Part shown: in pieces, positions 60,081 through 64,000 of the stretch | Layout of the letters: every line of letters starts with the position of its first letter | How positions within the stretch are numbered: the stretch's first letter is position 1 | From: Cupriavidus cauae | GTDB lineage: Bacteria > Pseudomonadota > Gammaproteobacteria > Burkholderiales > Burkholderiaceae | Assembly (NCBI RefSeq): GCF_008632125.1 | Contig: NZ_VWRN01000031.1 | Span: forward strand, 186,001 to 250,000 | Direction: 5' to 3' | DNA: 64,000 nt | Translations under genes and position numbers: made by a program | Notes under the pieces: generated by a model | The model's database searches: none | Seen by the model: the letters and a program-made list of their open reading frames with translations, nothing else | What the model was told of the DNA's origin: nothing

Positions 60081-60443
60081 ATGGAAACCCTGCTCACAAC
60101 GACCGTCTTCAGCCTGAACCCGGGCGAGGTCGCGCCGCTGTCGGTGCATACCGCGCAACGGCTTTATGTGGAAGATGCCGCCGGCCTGAACCTGTGGGTC
60201 ACCCGCGACGGCGATTCGGAAGATTACTGGCTGCGCTGCGGCGCCAGCCTGCAGCTGAACCGCGGCGACGAAGTGGTGCTCAGCGTCGATCCGCGCGCCG
60301 AGCGCCCGGTACGGCTGGCGCTGATCGCCGAGGCGCGCCGCCCCGCGGCCACCAACCTGCCGCATCTGGTGAACCGCATCGTGAGGCGCCTGGTTCGAGG
60401 CACGCAATGGTCGCCTAGCCAGGACGTCGTCGCCGCCTCCTGA
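60081..60443 (+). CDS. DUF2917 domain protein
   Basis: A 120-residue protein. ATG 60081 follows AAGGAAG at 7 bp. The core (about 8-75) has the DUF2917 pattern of a small beta domain with LWVTRDGDSEDYWLRCG and a GDEVVLS turn. The basic C-terminal tail (VNRIVRRLVRG) is variable. Members are common in Burkholderiales near LysR genes and of unknown function; no signal peptide or membrane helix. A strong terminator ends its transcript before lipB. Confidence 0.75.
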   Translation: METLLTTTVFSLNPGEVAPLSVHTAQRLYVEDAAGLNLWVTRDGDSEDYWLRCGASLQLNRGDEVVLSVDPRAERPVRLALIAEARRPAATNLPHLVNRIVRRLVRGTQWSPSQDVVAAS

Positions 60444-60602
60444 ACGGAACGGGGAGACGAAAGCGAAAGCGGCAGGCCGGCGCCATCTGCGGCTGGTCTA
60501 CAGCCGGCCGCCGGCGCGTCCGATCCCGGACGAAGGTCGGCCCGGCCGCGGACAACCCTGACACAACCCTGACGGCGCCAGGGTGACAGCCGCCAGCGAA
60601 CC

Positions 60603-60628
60603 AAGGGCCGGTGCGAACCGGCCCTTTT
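60603..60628 (+). terminator. Terminator before lipB
   Basis: A perfect 10-bp stem AAGGGCCGGT/ACCGGCCCTT with loop GCGA and four T. It ends only 4 bp upstream of the lipB -10-like box. Confidence 0.85.
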
Positions 60629-60631
60629 CGC

Positions 60632-60637
60632 TACACT
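60632..60637 (+). promoter_or_regulatory. -10-like box of lipB, 6 bp before the ATG
   Basis: TACACT in a GCTACACT context. With usual spacing, transcription starts at or 1 bp from the ATG at 60644, so the mRNA would be leaderless; no Shine-Dalgarno site exists. The -35 region falls within the preceding terminator. Confidence 0.4.
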
Positions 60638-60643
60638 CTCGGC

Positions 60644-61447
60644 ATGCAAGCAATCGAAGTCATCGAACGGGGCCGGGAGGACTACGCGCCCTGTTTCGAC
60701 GCGATGCGCGCCTACACCGCCGCGCGCACCGCCGAATCTCCCGACCAGATCTGGCTCGTCGAGCATCCGCCGGTCTACACGCTGGGCCAGGCGGGCGACC
60801 CCTCGCATCTGCTGTCCCCCGATCCGGCGATCCCTGTGGTGCGGATCGATCGTGGCGGACAAATCACTTATCACGGACCCGGCCAGGTCGTCGCCTACCT
60901 GTTGCTGGATCTGCGCCGCCGCCACCTGATGGTGCGCGAGCTGGTCCATGCGATCGAGCAGGCGGTGCTGGACACGCTCGCGGCGTATAATCTGCCCGCC
61001 GAACGCAAGCCTGGCGCGCCCGGCATCTATCTGTCCGACGGTCCGCACCGCGGCGCCAAGATCGCCGCGCTGGGCCTGAAGATCCGCAACGGCTGCAGCT
61101 ATCACGGCGTCAGCCTGAACGTGCGGATGGATCTGGACCCGTTCCTGCGTATCAACCCGTGCGGTTATGCCGGCCTCGAGACGGTCGACATGGCCCGCGC
61201 CGGCGCGACGGTGCCGGCGGCCGATGCCGACGGCGGCGTGCGCCGGGAAGCGGTCGACGCCCGGCACCAGCCCGAGATCGCGCGTCGCCTGGCGGCGGCA
61301 TTGTGCGAGGTACTGGCGGCGGCGCAACTGCGCGCGGCGGGCGGCGAGCCGGTAGTGAACGACGAAGCGAACGAACCGGCGAACCAGCGAGAGAACGAGC
61401 CAGCCGCCACGGCCCCCGGCCAACTGACACCCCTGACCACGGCCTAG
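60644..61447 (+). CDS. lipB: Lipoyl(octanoyl) transferase
   Basis: A 267-residue cytoplasmic enzyme that moves octanoyl from acyl carrier protein to lipoyl domains. Motifs: [22 protein letters not shown], catalytic Lys in GAKIAALG, then NPCGY with the nucleophile Cys. The chain is longer than in E. coli (213) because of a variable C-terminal stretch after about 195, ending in an Asn/Glu/Pro-rich tail. ATG 60644 is chosen because it begins the fold; it has no Shine-Dalgarno site. lipA follows 36 bp on, and the two act in series. Confidence 0.95.
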   Translation: MQAIEVIERGREDYAPCFDAMRAYTAARTAESPDQIWLVEHPPVYTLGQAGDPSHLLSPDPAIPVVRIDRGGQITYHGPGQVVAYLLLDLRRRHLMVRELVHAIEQAVLDTLAAYNLPAERKPGAPGIYLSDGPHRGAKIAALGLKIRNGCSYHGVSLNVRMDLDPFLRINPCGYAGLETVDMARAGATVPAADADGGVRREAVDARHQPEIARRLAAALCEVLAAAQLRAAGGEPVVNDEANEPANQRENEPAATAPGQLTPLTTA

Positions 61448-61483
61448 CCGACCTATGCGCGCGGGGAGCGCGCGGAGAACACC

Positions 61484-62482
61484 ATGAGCGACGCCCTGAT
61501 CGCCACCTCGAATCCCCAAGGCGATGCCGCCCAAGGCGCGGCCTACGACCCGACCCGCAAGCAGAAGTCGGCCGACAAGACCGCCCGCATTCCGATCAAG
61601 ATCGTCCCCGCCGAGAAGCTGAAGAAGCCGGACTGGATCCGCGTGAAGGCGGCCACCGGCAATTCGCGTTTCTACGAGATCAAGGACATCCTGCGCGCCA
61701 ACAACCTGGTGACGGTGTGCGAGGAAGCGAGCTGCCCGAACATCGGCGAATGCTTCGGCAAGGGCACCGCGACGTTCATGATCATGGGCGACAAGTGCAC
61801 GCGCCGCTGCCCGTTCTGCGACGTCGGCCACGGCCGCCCGGATCCGCTCGACGTCAACGAGCCGCTGAACCTGGCCAAGACCATCGCCCAGCTGAAGCTT
61901 AACTACGTGGTGATCACCAGCGTCGATCGCGACGACCTGCGCGACGGCGGCGCCCAGCACTATGTGGATTGCATCAGCAAGACCCGCGAGCTGTCGCCGA
62001 TCACCCGCATCGAGGTGCTGGTGCCGGACTTCCGCGGCCGCCTGGACAAGGCGCTGGACATCCTGCAGGCTTGCCCGCCCGACGTGATGAACCACAACCT
62101 CGAAACGGTGCCGCGCCTCTACAAGCAGGCGCGTCCGGGCGCCGACTACGCGCACTCGCTGAAGCTGCTGCAGGAGTTCAAGCGCCGCAATCCGGACGTG
62201 CCGACCAAGTCCGGCCTGATGGTGGGCCTGGGCGAGACCGACGAGGAAATCCTGGAGGTCATGCGCGACATGCGCGCGCACGACATCGACATGCTGACCA
62301 TCGGCCAGTACCTGGCGCCGTCGAATCACCATCTGCCGGTGCTGCGCTACGTCCATCCCGACACCTTCAAGATGTTCGAGGAAGAGGCCTACAAGATGGG
62401 CTTCACCCACGCCGCGGTCGGTGCGATGGTGCGCAGCTCCTACCATGCCGACCAGCAGGCGCACCAGGCCGGCTTCGCCTGA
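61484..62482 (+). CDS. lipA: Lipoyl synthase
   Basis: A 332-residue radical-SAM enzyme that inserts two sulfurs into octanoyl groups. It carries the auxiliary-cluster motif [12 protein letters not shown] (about 78-89) and the radical-SAM CxxxCxxC (CTRRCPFC, about 105-112), and [10 protein letters not shown] later. An N-terminal extension of about 50 residues is variable. ATG 61484 matches typical length. It is coupled to lipB by a 36-bp gap. Confidence 0.97.
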   Translation: MSDALIATSNPQGDAAQGAAYDPTRKQKSADKTARIPIKIVPAEKLKKPDWIRVKAATGNSRFYEIKDILRANNLVTVCEEASCPNIGECFGKGTATFMIMGDKCTRRCPFCDVGHGRPDPLDVNEPLNLAKTIAQLKLNYVVITSVDRDDLRDGGAQHYVDCISKTRELSPITRIEVLVPDFRGRLDKALDILQACPPDVMNHNLETVPRLYKQARPGADYAHSLKLLQEFKRRNPDVPTKSGLMVGLGETDEEILEVMRDMRAHDIDMLTIGQYLAPSNHHLPVLRYVHPDTFKMFEEEAYKMGFTHAAVGAMVRSSYHADQQAHQAGFA

Positions 62483-62519
62483 TCCCGCCCGGCGCCCTTC
62501 CGCGGCGCCGGCATCCGCC

Positions 62520-63206
62520 TTGCCCGACAACGATTGCGCGGCCGCCCCTTCCGCGGCCGCAGTTTCCGCGGCCGCCCCTGCTCTTGATGCGGGCACCAGC
62601 CGCCTGCGCACGCCGCGCGATATCACCGATCTGCTCAATTTCCGTCTCGCGGCGCTGGTTGGCGCCAGCGGCGCGGCCGTGATCCGCCTGTGCGAGGGCC
62701 AGTACGGTGTGTCGCGCCGCGAATGGGCGCTGCTTGGGCTGCTGGCCGTGCGCGGCGCGCAGGCGCCGTCGGAGATCGCGGACCAATGCCATCTGGACCG
62801 GACGCGCGTGTCGCGCGCGATCACGCGGCTGACCGCCAAGGGTTTGATCCGGCGGCAGACGCTGGACGGGGACCGCCGGCGCGCCAGCGTCGCGCTGACG
62901 CCAGCGGGGCAGGCGCTCTATCGGCAATTGTTCGACGAGGTGGCGGCGATCAACCGGCAGCTGGTCGAGACGCTATCGGATGGCGAACTGGCGGTGCTCG
63001 ACACGCTGCTGACCGCGCTGACCGAGCAGGCGGTACGCGTCAAGCGGCAGGTCGCCACCACGGTCAGCACCAACCGCTGGCGGGGCGGCGGTGCGCGGCG
63101 CCAGTGGTCGGCGCCCGAGGATGCGTCTGACGATGCGTTGGACGATGCATCGGAGAACGGACCGCAAACGCAGGCCATCTCCGGCCAGGACCGCGCCAAC
63201 CGCTAG
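62520..63206 (+). CDS. MarR-family transcriptional regulator
   Basis: A 228-residue regulator. After an Ala/Pro-rich leader comes a winged-helix MarR domain (about 50-170): RREWALLGLLAVRG, SEIADQCHLDRTRVSRAI, GLIRRQTLDGDRRRASVALT. The C-terminus is an Asp/Ala-rich tail. The start is uncertain: TTG 62520 is the first candidate beyond the lipA stop; no ATG with a ribosome site was found. It lies 37 bp after lipA in the same direction and may ride on that transcript. Its TAG lies in a tandem array. Confidence 0.75.
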   Translation: MPDNDCAAAPSAAAVSAAAPALDAGTSRLRTPRDITDLLNFRLAALVGASGAAVIRLCEGQYGVSRREWALLGLLAVRGAQAPSEIADQCHLDRTRVSRAITRLTAKGLIRRQTLDGDRRRASVALTPAGQALYRQLFDEVAAINRQLVETLSDGELAVLDTLLTALTEQAVRVKRQVATTVSTNRWRGGGARRQWSAPEDASDDALDDASENGPQTQAISGQDRANR

Positions 63207-63322
63207 CGCGGCGCCGATCGTCAGCCCAGCGCCGATCGTCAGCCCAGCGCCGAGCGTCAGCGCAGCCCCAACGTCAGCGCCCGCTGGCGCAGTGCCGACC
63301 GCCAGCGCGGCGCTGACCGTTA
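63204..63322. repeat. 18-bp tandem array joining MarR and sulfatase stop codons
   Basis: Units GCGCCGATCGTCAGCCCA (63211-63228, 63229-63246), GCGCCGAGCGTCAGCGCA (63247-63264), then degenerate CGTCAGCGC/CCAGCGCGG units. The MarR stop lies at the left edge and the minus-strand sulfatase stop at the right edge, so the whole convergent gap is repeat. Confidence 0.85.
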
Positions 63323-64000
63323 TCGCAGCGCCTCCCGGGCGCCGCGCCATTTCTCGTGCAGCAGCTCATCCGGAAGCTCGCTCTCGTCCCAGAACCCGAG
63401 CAGGATCCCCTTGCGGACCGATGCGCCCCGCATCGCGGCGATGCGCTCGTCGCTGATCGCGGTGCGCTGCGACTGCCGCAGTCCCCATTGCGCGAGCGCA
63501 AGATACATCCGCTCGCATTGCGCCTGGTGGGCCGGATCGGCGCCGAGGTCGTGCAGCTCGTGCGGGTCCTCGGCGAGATCGAACAGCATCGGCCGGAAGC
63601 CCGGCGCGTGGATGTACTTCCAGCGCTCGTCGACCACCATGAACAGCCGCGCATCGAGCGGCGCGACGCCCAGCGATATCGCGGCACCGGTGGCCGAGTA
63701 GTCGTATTCGCTGATCGCATGGCGGCGCCAGCTGGCCGGCGCCTGCCCATGCAGCCAGGGCTGCAGCGGGCGTCCTTCCAGCCGGTGCGGCTGGGGCGTG
63801 CCGCCGCAGGCTTCGACGAAGGTCGGCACCAGGTCGATTGCCTCGACCAGCGCATCGCATACCGAGCCGCGCGTCGCGTCCGCCGCCGGCGAGGGATCGA
63901 CGACGATCAGCGGCAGCCGCACCGACGGCTCGTGGAACAGGTCCTTCTCGCCCATCCAGTGGTCGCCCAGGTAGTCGCCATGATCGGAGGTGAACACGAT
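63320..64000 (-). CDS. Sulfatase-like/phosphonate monoester hydrolase, C-terminal part
   Basis: About 226 residues reach the right edge, so the N-terminal half with the formylglycine site is outside. The part present has the metal-binding TSDHGDYLGDHW, KDLFHEPSVRLPLIV, LVPTFVEACGG, and a C-terminal WKYI...FDLAEDPHELHDLG block typical of sulfatases and phosphonate monoester hydrolases. The enzyme hydrolyses a sulfate or phosphonate ester; export cannot be judged. It is convergent with the MarR gene across a tandem array that includes its stop codon. Confidence 0.85.
   Translation of the reverse strand: MVFTSDHGDYLGDHWMGEKDLFHEPSVRLPLIVVDPSPAADATRGSVCDALVEAIDLVPTFVEACGGTPQPHRLEGRPLQPWLHGQAPASWRRHAISEYDYSATGAAISLGVAPLDARLFMVVDERWKYIHAPGFRPMLFDLAEDPHELHDLGADPAHQAQCERMYLALAQWGLRQSQRTAISDERIAAMRGASVRKGILLGFWDESELPDELLHEKWRGAREALR

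Overview
The window is a GC-rich chromosomal segment of a betaproteobacterium, most likely of the order Burkholderiales (Cupriavidus/Ralstonia-like). The evidence is the replication-origin block dnaA-dnaN-gyrB facing rpmH-rnpA-yidD-yidC-mnmE, the mreBCD-mrdA-rodA block divergent from gatCAB, and two Bug-type periplasmic binding proteins, a family greatly expanded in this order. Species is inference. I see no rRNA, tRNA, CRISPR array, prophage or insertion sequence.

Layout. 1-6.0 kb: 3' end of a homospermidine synthase, an Ig/kelch lipoprotein, an SDR divergent from a DJ-1/AraC regulator, and a RibD-C/DHFR-fold reductase. 6.1-18.2 kb: the origin core. gyrB, dnaN and dnaA lie on the minus strand; the origin (about 12.2-12.5 kb) has four DnaA-box matches and an AT-rich stretch; rpmH, rnpA, yidD, yidC, a CHAD protein and mnmE run outward on the plus strand. 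18.2-23.2 kb: an amidase-MFS pair with a divergent LysR, an MgtC-family protein and a small hypothetical. 23.5-36.6 kb: an all-minus catabolic block. It reads a single-chain biotin-dependent acyl-CoA carboxylase, an AMP-forming acyl-CoA ligase, a Bug protein, an IclR regulator, then a five-gene peptide/opine-type ABC importer. Two 19-bp palindromes, one over the predicted -10 box of the carboxylase, look like IclR-type operators. 37.0-45.3 kb: a lipoprotein, a chemoreceptor, an Rpn/DUF4351 nuclease-like protein, a LysR-Bug-aspartoacylase cluster and a Sel1 protein. 45.3-51.8 kb: the cell-shape operon mreB-mreC-mreD-mrdA-rodA (minus). 52.5-56.6 kb: gatC-gatA-lipoprotein-gatB. 56.9-64.0 kb: DUF484, xerC, a LysR, a DUF2917 protein, lipB, lipA, a MarR regulator and the 3' part of a sulfatase-like hydrolase.

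The most unusual property is a recurrent architecture rather than one gene. About a dozen short tandem arrays (units of 6-18 bp, each array with its own unit sequence) sit at gene 3' ends. Several begin inside the last codons of a gene and copy the stop-codon context, in places giving in-frame back-up stops. Other arrays lie inside C-terminal coding sequence (CHAD, XerC, MreC, Rpn) and make low-complexity tails. This suggests an ongoing process that grows repeats from gene termini in this genome.

How genes cooperate: the origin block replicates the chromosome and makes the membrane insertase and RNase P; mreBCD/PBP2/RodA form the elongasome; GatCAB makes Gln-tRNA or Asn-tRNA by transamidation; XerC resolves chromosome dimers; LipB/LipA make lipoyl groups. 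The carboxylase block plausibly imports a carboxylic acid, activates it to a CoA ester and carboxylates it under IclR control.
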